Below are positions 56,246-64,000 of a DNA stretch of 64,000 nt, piece by piece. Position 1 is the stretch's first letter. Each line of letters starts with the position of its first letter. Source of the DNA: Verrucomicrobiota bacterium (GTDB lineage Bacteria; Verrucomicrobiota; Verrucomicrobiia; Limisphaerales; JADJPG01); the NCBI GenBank assembly GCA_016713365.1, contig JADJPG010000046.1:3806-67805 (forward strand), read 5' to 3'. Made by a program: the position numbers and the translations under genes. The notes under the pieces are model-generated. The model ran no database searches, was not told the DNA's origin, and worked only from the letters and a program-made list of their open reading frames with translations.

Positions 56246-56999
56246 ACACGCAGGCGAAAATTCTGTTCGGAACAGCGCTGGTTTTCATGGTGGCGCTGGG
56301 AGTCTTGTTGACACGCATTCAGGGTTTTCAGCGGGTAGGCGTGCCCGGCGTCAAACTCGTGGAACGGCCGGTGTATCGCGATGACGGGGAAATCGAGGAA
56401 CCAACGCGGTGGCGTTGCCTGAAAGTGTTCTGAATTTTACTTCGAAGGATATTCCTGTGGCCAAGGTTGTGAACGACTGGCTGCCCAAGGACACGGTTTA
56501 TGGGCAGAGATATTACGAAGCTCCGGACGGCTATTGGCTCCAATCCACAGTGGTGCTGATGGGCACGGACCGGACGAGTATTCACAAGCCCGAGTACTGC
56601 CTGACGGGGCAAGGCTTTCAGGTTTCGAGCATTGAGCGAGACACAGTGGAGATTTCCCAGCCGCATCGTTATGAGCTGCCAGTGGTGAAGATGACCCTGA
56701 GTCGGGAGGCTACGTCGCAGGACGGCCAGAGAATCAAACAGAGTGCGCTGTTCGTTTATTGGTTCGTGGCGGATGATCAGCTGACGGCCGATCACAACGA
56801 GCGCATGCTTTGGATGGCGCGCGATCAGGTGACCCGCGGATTGCTCCAACGTTGGGCGTATGTCTCGTGTTTCACCGTTTTCCATCCGGGTCAGGAGCGC
56901 GCGGTTTATTCGCGGATGAGGGACTGGATTTCGGCGTCTGTTCCTGAGTTCCAGATCGCCACACGTCCGTCCGGTGCGCTGGCCCGGCTTCCCGAGTAA
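56242..56999 (+). CDS. epsI: Exosortase-associated EpsI-family protein, frameshifted
   Basis: Two frames together make a full EpsI. The first (from ATG 56242, ATGA overlap with the exosortase) has a membrane anchor (MNTQAKILFGTALVFMVALG) and runs to EEP. The second continues NAVALPESVLNFTSKDIPV to 56999. One base missing in AA at 56403-56404 would join them as EEPNAVALPE. The EpsI core HKPEYCLTGQGF is intact. The helper acts with the exosortase in sorting or EPS assembly. Confidence 0.85.
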
Positions 57000-57012
57000 T
57001 TGCTCGTTTTCC

Positions 57013-57069
57013 ATGACCCGTCGTTTTTTCATTTGCTTTGCCAGTTTGGCGGTTGGGGCGGCGCTGTAA
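57013..57069 (+). other. Very short possible ORF
   Basis: An 18-codon frame, MTRRFFICFASLAVGAAL, between epsI and the sugar transferase looks like the start of a signal peptide that stops at once. No ribosome-binding site is clear. It may be a remnant, a leader peptide, or chance. Confidence 0.2.
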
Positions 57070-57090
57070 GGCATCGCCGAAACACTTCGT

Positions 57091-58488
57091 ATGCTTCAAC
57101 GAGACAGACAGATTCGGACTCAGGTTTACCAGCTGAAGGATGCGGGCCTTTTCGCCCTGGCTCTCTGGCTCGCCCATTTGCTGCGTGACGCGGTAGCACC
57201 AGAATTTCTCGGGTGGACATTTGATGAGATCCACGGCTTCGAGCGCTACGTCTGGCTGTATCTGATCATTATTCCAGGTGCCCCGCTGATTCTTGAATCG
57301 CAGGGGTTTTATCAACGACCGGTATTCTCATCCTTGCGCGAGACGGTGTGGATTCTTTTCAAGGGATGCTTGCTGGTAACGGTGGGCGTCATCCTGGTGA
57401 TGTATTTCTTCCGGCTGACGGACCTCGCGCGCGGTGTGATCGTTTTGTTTGGCTTCACCAGTTTTGTATTGGTGTTTCTGACGGAGGAGATTCTGAAAGT
57501 GGCGTATCGAAGCCGCTTCGGCGAGTATCAGCTCAAGAAGAGGATTATTCTTGTCGGTACCAGCGAAGATACGATTCGGATGCGCGAAGACTTCCGCCAG
57601 CGCAAACAATATGACGTGGAGGTGTTGGCTGAACTTGATATCAACCAGTCAGCGATTTCGGACCTGGTTCGGTTGTTGCACGAGACTTCTGCGAACAGCG
57701 TTGTGATTAACGCGAAGCACACATTTTTCGGTCAAGTGGAGAAGGCGATTCAGGCATGCGAGATCGAGGGCGTTGAGGCGTGGTTGGTCGCGGATTTCTT
57801 CAAGACTCATATCTCTCAAGCGAGCTTCGACGAGTTTCATGGGCGTCCAGTCCTGGTATTCCGCTCGGCGCCGGAGGCTTCCTGGCAGGGCGTGTTTAAG
57901 CAGGCGCTCGACTTGTTGGTGTCGTTCATTGCGCTCATAATGTTGCTGCCCCTGTTTGCCGGAGTGGCGCTCGCCATCAAGATGACTTCGCCCGGACCGG
58001 TTTTGTTCCGGCAGAAACGGTGCGGATTAAACGGCCGCCCGTTCACCATGCTGAAATTTCGATCGATGGTGACTGATGCGGAACAGCGGAAGCAGGAACT
58101 GGCGGCGCTGAATGAAATGGGTGGGCCGGTGTTCAAGATCACCAACGACCCGCGCATTACGCCGATCGGTCGGTGGCTTCGGAAATACAGCATCGATGAG
58201 ATGCCTCAGTTCTTTAATGTTTTCCGGGGAGAGATGAGTCTTGTGGGCCCGCGTCCGCTGCCGGTGGATGAAGTGCAACGTTTCGACGATCCTGCGCATC
58301 GGCGCCGTCTCAGTGTAAAACCGGGTTTAACCTGCTTGTGGCAAGTGAGCGGTCGCAATGAAGTGAAGGATTTCAAGGATTGGGTCCGGCTCGATCTCGA
58401 GTACATCGATAACTGGTCGTTCTGGCTCGATTTGAAGATTCTCTGGCGCACGATTCCTGTCGTGCTCACGGGCGCGGGCGCGAAGTAG
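57091..58488 (+). CDS. Exopolysaccharide polyprenyl glycosylphosphotransferase (WcaJ-like)
   Basis: A 465-residue enzyme. The N-terminal half has about four membrane helices and a nucleotide-sugar-binding-like core (IILVGTSEDTI). Another helix (about 270-290) precedes the bacterial sugar-transferase domain (VLFRQKRCGLNGRPFTMLKF, DEMPQFFNVFRGEMSLVGPRP, KPGLTCLWQVSGRNE). It starts the repeat unit by moving a sugar-1-phosphate onto undecaprenyl phosphate. Exosortase-type EPS loci usually carry one such gene. It lies 91 bases downstream of epsI. Confidence 0.93.
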   Translation: MLQRDRQIRTQVYQLKDAGLFALALWLAHLLRDAVAPEFLGWTFDEIHGFERYVWLYLIIIPGAPLILESQGFYQRPVFSSLRETVWILFKGCLLVTVGVILVMYFFRLTDLARGVIVLFGFTSFVLVFLTEEILKVAYRSRFGEYQLKKRIILVGTSEDTIRMREDFRQRKQYDVEVLAELDINQSAISDLVRLLHETSANSVVINAKHTFFGQVEKAIQACEIEGVEAWLVADFFKTHISQASFDEFHGRPVLVFRSAPEASWQGVFKQALDLLVSFIALIMLLPLFAGVALAIKMTSPGPVLFRQKRCGLNGRPFTMLKFRSMVTDAEQRKQELAALNEMGGPVFKITNDPRITPIGRWLRKYSIDEMPQFFNVFRGEMSLVGPRPLPVDEVQRFDDPAHRRRLSVKPGLTCLWQVSGRNEVKDFKDWVRLDLEYIDNWSFWLDLKILWRTIPVVLTGAGAK

Positions 58489-58616
58489 GGTCACCCTTTC
58501 CGTGGAGAGATTTCGGCCTGAATAAAGGTCCATTCGATCGGGTTCGATGAGCGAAATTCGTGCGCTGAATCGTATTCATCATTGCGCCAACGGAGGCTGG
58601 TCGGTAATCAAAGGGC

Positions 58617-59591
58617 ATGCCGAAGCGGACCAAACGCGTAAATGCATCGAAACAACCAACTTCAGTCATAACAGGAGGCGCAGGATTTCTCGGCTCGCAT
58701 CTGACCGATCTCCTTCTTTCTCGGGGGCATCGAGTTATCGGGATCGATAATTTTGTCACCGGCACGGTCGACAATATTGCGCATCTGGCGGGTAACCCGA
58801 ACTATAAGTTCATCCAGCAGGACGTCACTGAGTTTTTGTTTCTGGACGGTCCAGTGGATTACGTCTGGCACTTTGCTTCACCGGCGAGCCCCATCGATTA
58901 TCTTGAATTGCCAATCCAGACTTTGAAGGTTGGTTCGCTGGGGACTCACAAGGCGTTGGGTTTGGCGAAGGAGAAGGGTGCTCGATTCCTCATCGCCTCG
59001 ACCTCCGAGATTTACGGCGATCCGTTGGTTCATCCCCAAAAAGAAGATTACTGGGGCAACGTCAATACAATCGGTCCACGCGGCTGTTACGATGAATCAA
59101 AGCGCTTCGCGGAAGCGCTCACGATGGCCTACCATCGGGAGCATTCGATCGAAACGCGAATTGTCCGCATCTTCAATACGTACGGGCCGCGGATGCGCAT
59201 TAACGATGGGCGCGTCGTTCCGGCATTCGTGAGTCAGGCGTTGCAGAACAAGCCCATCACGGTTTTCGGAAAGGGAACGCAAACGCGCAGCTTCTGCTTC
59301 TGTGCGGATCTCATCGAGGGCATTTACCGGCTGATGATGAGTTCGCATTCCGAGCCCGTGAACATTGGGAATCCTCGTGAGATGACCATGCTGGAGTTTG
59401 CTGAATCGATCATCGATGCGACGGGTTCACGCAGCAAAATCATCTTCAAGCCACTGCCTCAAGATGACCCGAAGCAGCGGCGTCCTGACATCACGCGCGC
59501 GCGCACGTGGTTGAAGTGGGAGCCGAAGATTTGTTTGGAAGACGGATTGAAACCCACCATCGAATATTTCCGGGGAAAAATTTCTTCGTGA
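58617..59591 (+). CDS. UDP-glucuronate decarboxylase-like epimerase (UXS)
   Basis: A 324-residue extended SDR: VITGGAGFLGSHLTDLLLSRGH, FASPASPIDYLELPIQTLKVGS and catalytic RGCYDESKRFAEALT (Tyr and Lys in YDESK), then RIFNTYGPRMRINDGRVVPAF. This pattern is that of UDP-xylose synthase. With the uronate-producing dehydrogenase at 52616 it could make UDP-xylose in two steps. It is the last gene before the pilus-like region. Confidence 0.9.
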   Translation: MPKRTKRVNASKQPTSVITGGAGFLGSHLTDLLLSRGHRVIGIDNFVTGTVDNIAHLAGNPNYKFIQQDVTEFLFLDGPVDYVWHFASPASPIDYLELPIQTLKVGSLGTHKALGLAKEKGARFLIASTSEIYGDPLVHPQKEDYWGNVNTIGPRGCYDESKRFAEALTMAYHREHSIETRIVRIFNTYGPRMRINDGRVVPAFVSQALQNKPITVFGKGTQTRSFCFCADLIEGIYRLMMSSHSEPVNIGNPREMTMLEFAESIIDATGSRSKIIFKPLPQDDPKQRRPDITRARTWLKWEPKICLEDGLKPTIEYFRGKISS

Positions 59592-59765
59592 AAAATTTCT
59601 GAATTCGAGTATGGTCGCATCAATCCCAGAGCGCGGGAATGTTTTCTGTTTGACCGAGACAAACGTTCCCTGTAATCACCACGGTCTTTCCGTAAACAGA
59701 CAACGGCTTGCGAGAGAGCCTTTGTCTCTAAAAGCGCAGCCAGTTGTGCTGCACGGAATGAACTA

Positions 59766-61619
59766 ATGCTGAACAAGAAATCATTTCTGGTGGTAGACTT
59801 TGGGGCCACCAACCTGAAGCTTGCCGAATTCGAGTTGACCGAGGCAGGCGGATTGTCGCTTCGCCAGTACGGTTTCAAGTCGCTTGGTCAGGACGGAACC
59901 CAGGAGGCTACGCGCGAGGCCGCGATGCTCAAGGGACTTCAGGAAGCGCTCGCGGAAAAGTCCTACAACGCGCGCAACGTCAACATCTGTGCGCCTGGTT
60001 ATCACACCTTCTCGAAGTTTGTTAAGCTCCCTCCGGTCGACACCTCGAAGGTTACCCAAATCATCCAGTACGAAGCGCAGCAGAATGTGCCGTTCCCCTT
60101 GGAGGAAGTAGTTTGGGATTACCAGATTCTGGGGGCTGCGCCGAGCGGTGAGTTGGAAGTGCTGTTGGTGGCGATCAAGTCGGACATTGTCGAGGGGCTC
60201 TTCAAGACGGCAGAGAAAGCAGGGCTCCGTCTTCAATTGGTCGATGTTTCGCCGGCGGCGTTGTGCAATTCATTCCGCTATAACTACGGCGATCTGGAAG
60301 GCTGCACGATGCTCTTGGACATTGGTGCCAAGACCAGCAACCTCTTGTTTTTCGAGAAGGGCAACGTCTACTCGCGTGGCATCAACATTGGTGCCAATGC
60401 CATTACTCAGGATTTCGCGAAAGAGTCGAAACTGGGTTACGAAGAGGCGGAACGTCTCAAGATCGAAGAGGGATTTGTCAGCTTGGGTGGTGCATACGAA
60501 GAGCCCGAGAATCCGCATCAGGCGGCGATTTCCAAGATTGCGCGGCAAGTGCTGACGCGTTTGCACATTCAGGTCAACCAGACCATCCAGTTTTATCGCG
60601 GACAACAGGGTGGGTCGCCACCGGATCGGTTATTCCTGTCCGGCGGTGCAACGAGCATGCCGTACACGGCTCAGTTTTTCTCGGAGAAGCTGAACCTGCC
60701 GGTTGAGTATTTTAATCCGCTGCGGAATCTCCAGATCGATGATTCGTTGCCGCGCGAGGAACTGGCCAAGGTGGCCCATTCATTAGGTGAAACCGTCGGC
60801 TTGGGACTGCGGAACCTTGCGCATTGCCCGGTTGAACTGAACTTGATGCCGAAAAGTTCGCTCAAGCGTCAGGAGTTTAATCAGAAGAAGCCGTATCTGG
60901 TGGCATCCGTGTTCTGCCTGATTTTGGTCGTGTTCGCGTTCGGCTGGTTTTATGAGCGCGTGGCGGATGAGAAGCAGAAGGCATTGGATCAGCTGAAGCC
61001 GACTGTGGATCAGTTGAAGCGGGACGATCAGAAAACAAAGGATGGCGTTGCCTCTTTGAAGAAGATTCAAGGCGAGGCGGATTTGTATTTTGAGTGGATG
61101 GAAGAAAGAGTGTTCTGGTCATCTCTCTTGACGACGTTCCGAAGTTCTTTGATGGCGGTGGAGGAGAAAAAGGAAAAGGAATTCAACACCAAAACGGGTG
61201 TGTGGATCGAACGGCTCACTCCAATTGTTCCTCAGGGATACTTGATGTCGGCGGCGCAGCCGGGAGCGAGCATGCTTGCGATTTCGCCTTCGACTCTACC
61301 GCCGGCTCCGACGGGAGCGGCTCCGCCTCGTGGTGGCCGGGGAGTGCCGTCAAAGGGTGGCTCGGTTGCTGGTGGAGGCACCAATCAGATTGATACGATT
61401 TTGCTGACTTGCCGGAGTGTTAATCTAACGTCAATCAAGTCTGATGCGAACACGGTTTTGGCGGAAGCTTTGGCGGAGGAGCTACGGAGTCGCACTAATC
61501 AGTTTGTGGCAGATGGTACCAAGATTGCCGGGGATATTGCCGGTGGCGATGTCACAAATCTCACCTTCACCTTCCAGCTGATGGTGAAGCTGGCCAAGCC
61601 CGTGAATCTCAGCCAGTAA
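59766..61619 (+). CDS. PilM-PilN-type fusion protein (Amuc_1101-like)
   Basis: A 617-residue protein. The N-terminal about 365 residues are a PilM-type actin-like ATPase (FLVVDFGATNLKLAEFEL, VNICAPGYHTFSKFVKLPPVD, TMLLDIGAKTSNLLFFEKGN, LFLSGGATSMPYTAQFF). A membrane helix (about 375-398) and a long coiled-coil/PilN-like extracytoplasmic part follow. This matches the layout of Akkermansia Amuc_1101, the first gene of the type IV pilus-like cluster, by order and content. It would anchor the inner-membrane platform. The next gene starts 9 bases after its stop. Confidence 0.85.
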   Translation: MLNKKSFLVVDFGATNLKLAEFELTEAGGLSLRQYGFKSLGQDGTQEATREAAMLKGLQEALAEKSYNARNVNICAPGYHTFSKFVKLPPVDTSKVTQIIQYEAQQNVPFPLEEVVWDYQILGAAPSGELEVLLVAIKSDIVEGLFKTAEKAGLRLQLVDVSPAALCNSFRYNYGDLEGCTMLLDIGAKTSNLLFFEKGNVYSRGINIGANAITQDFAKESKLGYEEAERLKIEEGFVSLGGAYEEPENPHQAAISKIARQVLTRLHIQVNQTIQFYRGQQGGSPPDRLFLSGGATSMPYTAQFFSEKLNLPVEYFNPLRNLQIDDSLPREELAKVAHSLGETVGLGLRNLAHCPVELNLMPKSSLKRQEFNQKKPYLVASVFCLILVVFAFGWFYERVADEKQKALDQLKPTVDQLKRDDQKTKDGVASLKKIQGEADLYFEWMEERVFWSSLLTTFRSSLMAVEEKKEKEFNTKTGVWIERLTPIVPQGYLMSAAQPGASMLAISPSTLPPAPTGAAPPRGGRGVPSKGGSVAGGGTNQIDTILLTCRSVNLTSIKSDANTVLAEALAEELRSRTNQFVADGTKIAGDIAGGDVTNLTFTFQLMVKLAKPVNLSQ

Positions 61620-61628
61620 TCTTCTGAC

Positions 61629-62561
61629 ATGCTCTGGATTAAACGAAATCTATTCCTCGCAGTAGGGGGCTTAATCGCCATCTTGTTGCTGGCCGGCGGG
61701 GTGTATTACTTTATCAGCGCCCAGCAGCGCAACCGTTCCATTGAAGAAGAGCTGGAGGCCAACAAGTCCGACTTGAACCGACTTCAGGGTCAGAATCCGT
61801 ATCCGAGCGCGCAGAACATCGAGATTGCAAAGAAAGAAGCGGAAAAGCTCCGTGGTGCGGTCGCTCAATTGCATCGTTACTTCTCCCCTGTTCCAGCTGA
61901 GAAGGTGACGGGGAATCGAGTTTCGTCGCTACCTCGATCGCACCCTGGCTGAACTTCAGGCGGCTGCCCGCAATGCGAAAACGGCCCTCCCCAGTTCGGG
62001 ATACGCGTTTTCGTTTGAGACGCAAAAGCTAAAGACCAGCTTTGGTGACGGGACATTTCCAGCGGTCCCAGAGCAAATCGCGGAAGTTCGTACAATCATG
62101 CAGGTGATGTTTGATGCACACGTCACTCCGTTGATCAACGTTCGTCGAGCGCGGGTATCCAAGGATGACGAGATCAGCACAGCCACCAGTGATTACCTTT
62201 CCCTGAAAGTTCAGACGAATGCGCTCACGGGGACGGTCAACAGCCCGTATGAAGTGACTTTTGGTTGTTTGAGTTCCGAACTGGCTGCGGTGCTTGAGGG
62301 GTTGGCGTCTTCAAAGCACGGATTCATTGTTAAGGCGATAAATGTTGAGCCGGCGGTTGAGACGCTCACAAATGCTCCTCCAGGATTTACTGGCATGCCC
62401 GGTAATCAACCCATCCGGGGTAATCCGCCGCGACAGGCGCTGGGTGGTCGGCCTCAACCGGGAGGAGGCAATCCTTCGGCTGCGAATCGCCCTATCATCC
62501 TGCTCAATGAGCGCCGCCTTAAAGTAACTCTCTCATCTACGCCATTAAGGCGGTCAAGTAA
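61629..62561 (+). CDS. Amuc_1100-like pilus-associated protein, frameshifted twice
   Basis: ATG 61629 starts a membrane anchor (NLFLAVGGLIAILLLAGGVYYF). The frame breaks near 61914, where removing one A from gggaatc gives VTG-IEFRRYLDRTLAELQ, then runs to about 62530. Adding one base near 62531 gives IYAIKAVK and stop TAA 62559-62561, so the next gene's start falls outside. The joined protein is about 310 residues. Order and layout match Akkermansia Amuc_1100 (a surface protein of the pilus-like cluster). Without repair the two visible frames are 107 and 370 residues. Confidence 0.75.
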
Positions 62562-62565
62562 CGCT

Positions 62566-63411
62566 ATGGAGCAAGTGAAAAAAATAGGTCAGCTTTGCCG
62601 CCAGCACTACGAAAAAATGGTCTTGGTGATCGTTCTCTTGCTTCTGGCCGGCGCGGTTTGGGTTCTCTATGGCAAGAGTCAGGAGGAGAACGACAAGGTG
62701 CGGGAGATGACTGAGGGTTACACCAAGAAATCGGGCAAACCAATTCCGCCGGTCAGTCTTCAACCGTTTGAATCGGCGATGAAAAGTGCGACGAACCGCC
62801 CGTCGTTAAGCTATGCAGGCCAACACAATTTGTTTAATCCCGTCAAGTGGCAGCAAAATCGCGGCGGTGGATCGGTCATCAAGGTTCAAAGCGGAACTGA
62901 AGTTGGGGTCGGTGCGATGCGGATCGTTTCGGTGACCCCGCTTCTGTTATCGATCTCCTTCGAGAAGACGGCCACTTCAGGAACCGAGGTTACGGGCTAT
63001 CACACGATGGTTACCAATGAGATGGCGACATTGCCGCGCTTACGACGCATCGCTCAGTATGTCGCCATGGATGCGGGAAAGAATCCCATGCTTGCAACGA
63101 ACACGCAGGTGTTTGTGATGACGGACTTCAAGGGGCTCCTGATGCCCAACGGAATTCGGCGCCGTTTTGAGGACTTTGACAACGAAGCGAGTCAGCTTTT
63201 GCCCCGGTAAGCCTTACACCAGAACAGTGGGTTATGAAACGGAATTGAAATATTTGGTCACGGTAAAACCTATCCGCGGCTCCGGAAGGATTCCTCACTC
63301 GAGATTGAGGGTGAAATGTACAAAGTCGTAGACATCGTCGCAAACAAGGTTGTATTGTCCGACGACTCAAACGGCAAGCGCTACACCATCGATCAAATGG
63401 TTGCACCTTGA
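62566..63411 (+). CDS. Amuc_1099-like pilus-cluster protein, frameshifted twice
   Basis: ATG 62566 (MEQVKKIGQLCRQHYEK) starts a membrane-anchored protein with one helix (about 18-38). The frame ends at TAA 63208. Removing one C from CCCC at 63202-63205 continues LPGKPYTRTVGYETELKYLVT, and one missing base near 63261 continues GKTYPRLRKDSSLEIEGE to TGA 63409-63411. The tail has MYKVVDIVANKVVLSDDSNGKRYTI. It lies between the Amuc_1100-like and secretin-type genes, as Amuc_1099 does. No specific function is known. Confidence 0.7.
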
Positions 63412-63449
63412 TGGATTATCATTCCCGATTTGGACTAATTTTTTGCCCA

Positions 63450-64000
63450 TGAAGAAAGTCGCCTTAACATCCCTGTGTCTTGTTTTGTTCCTGGCTGGCC
63501 GGGTCAAATCCACGCTCAAAATCCGACATCGACCTGGCCACTGAGGAGGGGGCGTCGTCGCCAAGCTTTGAAGATCGAGTTGGATCGGAAACTGGCCGAT
63601 GCCCAAGCCTCGGAAAAGCGAGGTGCCTTTTTGGAATCCGCTCAAGCCTATACCGACTGTCTTGACTTGGTGAAGAAGATTTCCACCGGGGTTGAAACGC
63701 AACACAAGCAGGCGCTGGATGGATTTGTGGCCACCCGGCTTCAGCTCGCGGAACAAGCGCAACGAACCGGTGACTTGCAGGCGGCGGATAATCACGCGAG
63801 AATATTGAAAGGAGGACCCGAGGAACGATCAGGTGCAACAATTGAGCAAAGCCAACAAAGAGCGGCTGGTTTCTGAGCAAGGTCGTCGACCGAGCGAGGC
63901 TGCGATTGCTCAGATGCCTGAGGCTTACCAACCGGATCAACGCGGCGACTTTGGTTCAAGACGGAAAGCTTTCTTTGAAGCAGGGCGACTGGATGAGGCC
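63450..64000 (+). CDS. Start of secretin-type (Amuc_1098/PilQ-like) gene, heavily frameshifted, 3' end outside
   Basis: ATG 63450 gives a signal peptide (MKKVALTSLCLVLFLAG). Several indels (near 63499, 63524, 63550, 63811, 63925, 63972) must be repaired to read RRQALKIELDRKLADAQASE, then DPRNDQVQQLSKANKERLVSE and NRINAATLVQDGKLFFEAGR. These helical, TPR-like blocks match the N-terminal part of secretin proteins of the Amuc_1098 type. The secretin domain itself lies beyond the window. The family call rests on the cluster order. Confidence 0.55.

Noticed and set aside
61629..63210. Programmed ribosomal frameshifting as the cause of the frame breaks
   Set aside because: Breaks go in both directions, at varied sequences without slippery heptamers, and cluster at one end of the window; indel errors explain them more simply.

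Overview
The window looks like chromosomal DNA of a GC-rich Verrucomicrobiota bacterium, most likely of the Pedosphaeraceae/Limisphaerales type. This is inferred from gene content only. The main pointers are a PilM-type gene followed by genes laid out like the Akkermansia Amuc_1101-1098 pilus-like cluster, a secreted lectin-type protein ending in a 'W-x-PV ... FFRLR' tail, Tat-type Gfo/Idh/MocA oxidoreductases, and a large exosortase/EPS locus. No rRNA, tRNA, CRISPR array, transposase or phage gene was seen.

Layout. 0-11.4 kb: housekeeping and envelope genes: a histidine kinase cut by the window edge, an ABC exporter with two FtsX-like permeases, an RpoD-type sigma factor, apt, a TlpA-like lipoprotein, a HEAT-repeat protein with an in-frame amber codon, and a lipoprotein run ending in a YcfL-like and an LpoB-like protein and a strong terminator. 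11.4-20.5 kb: a nitrate/nitrite assimilation locus on the minus strand (a DmsB-DmsC fusion, NasA-type molybdoenzyme, CysJ-like flavoprotein, NirA-like siroheme reductase) with a divergent LysR regulator. 20.5-25 kb: a PanE-like reductase, HU, and an ECF sigma/anti-sigma operon with two envelope genes. 25-35.2 kb: two Gfo/Idh/MocA oxidoreductases, an 8-haem and a 5-haem cytochrome c in tandem, a secreted lectin-domain protein, an SDR and an HDOD protein.

35.4-59.6 kb is an exopolysaccharide locus. It holds two nucleotide-sugar dehydrogenases (one without the catalytic Cys), an epimerase, a UDP-xylose-synthase-like enzyme, GT2, GT4 and GT-C type glycosyltransferases, an MBOAT plus SGNH acyltransferase pair, a PaaK/CapK-like protein, a bi-domain oxidoreductase next to a heparinase II/III protein, a polyprenyl-phosphate sugar transferase, and an exosortase with EpsI. 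59.8-64 kb: PilM-PilN fusion, Amuc_1100-like and Amuc_1099-like proteins and the start of a secretin-type gene.

Two patterns cut across the genes. First, many genes are broken by single-base indels that leave the protein intact in another frame (nirA, nasA, dmsBC, the CapK-like gene, epsI). The density rises sharply after 61.9 kb, which suggests an unpolished assembly rather than gene decay. Second, short imperfect palindromes sit in frame inside several unrelated genes. Three of them encode nearly the same peptide, (N/D)S(K/E)PGT(Q/H)(N/H)SK, in the same frame. I consider this dispersed in-frame palindrome family the most interesting feature of the window.
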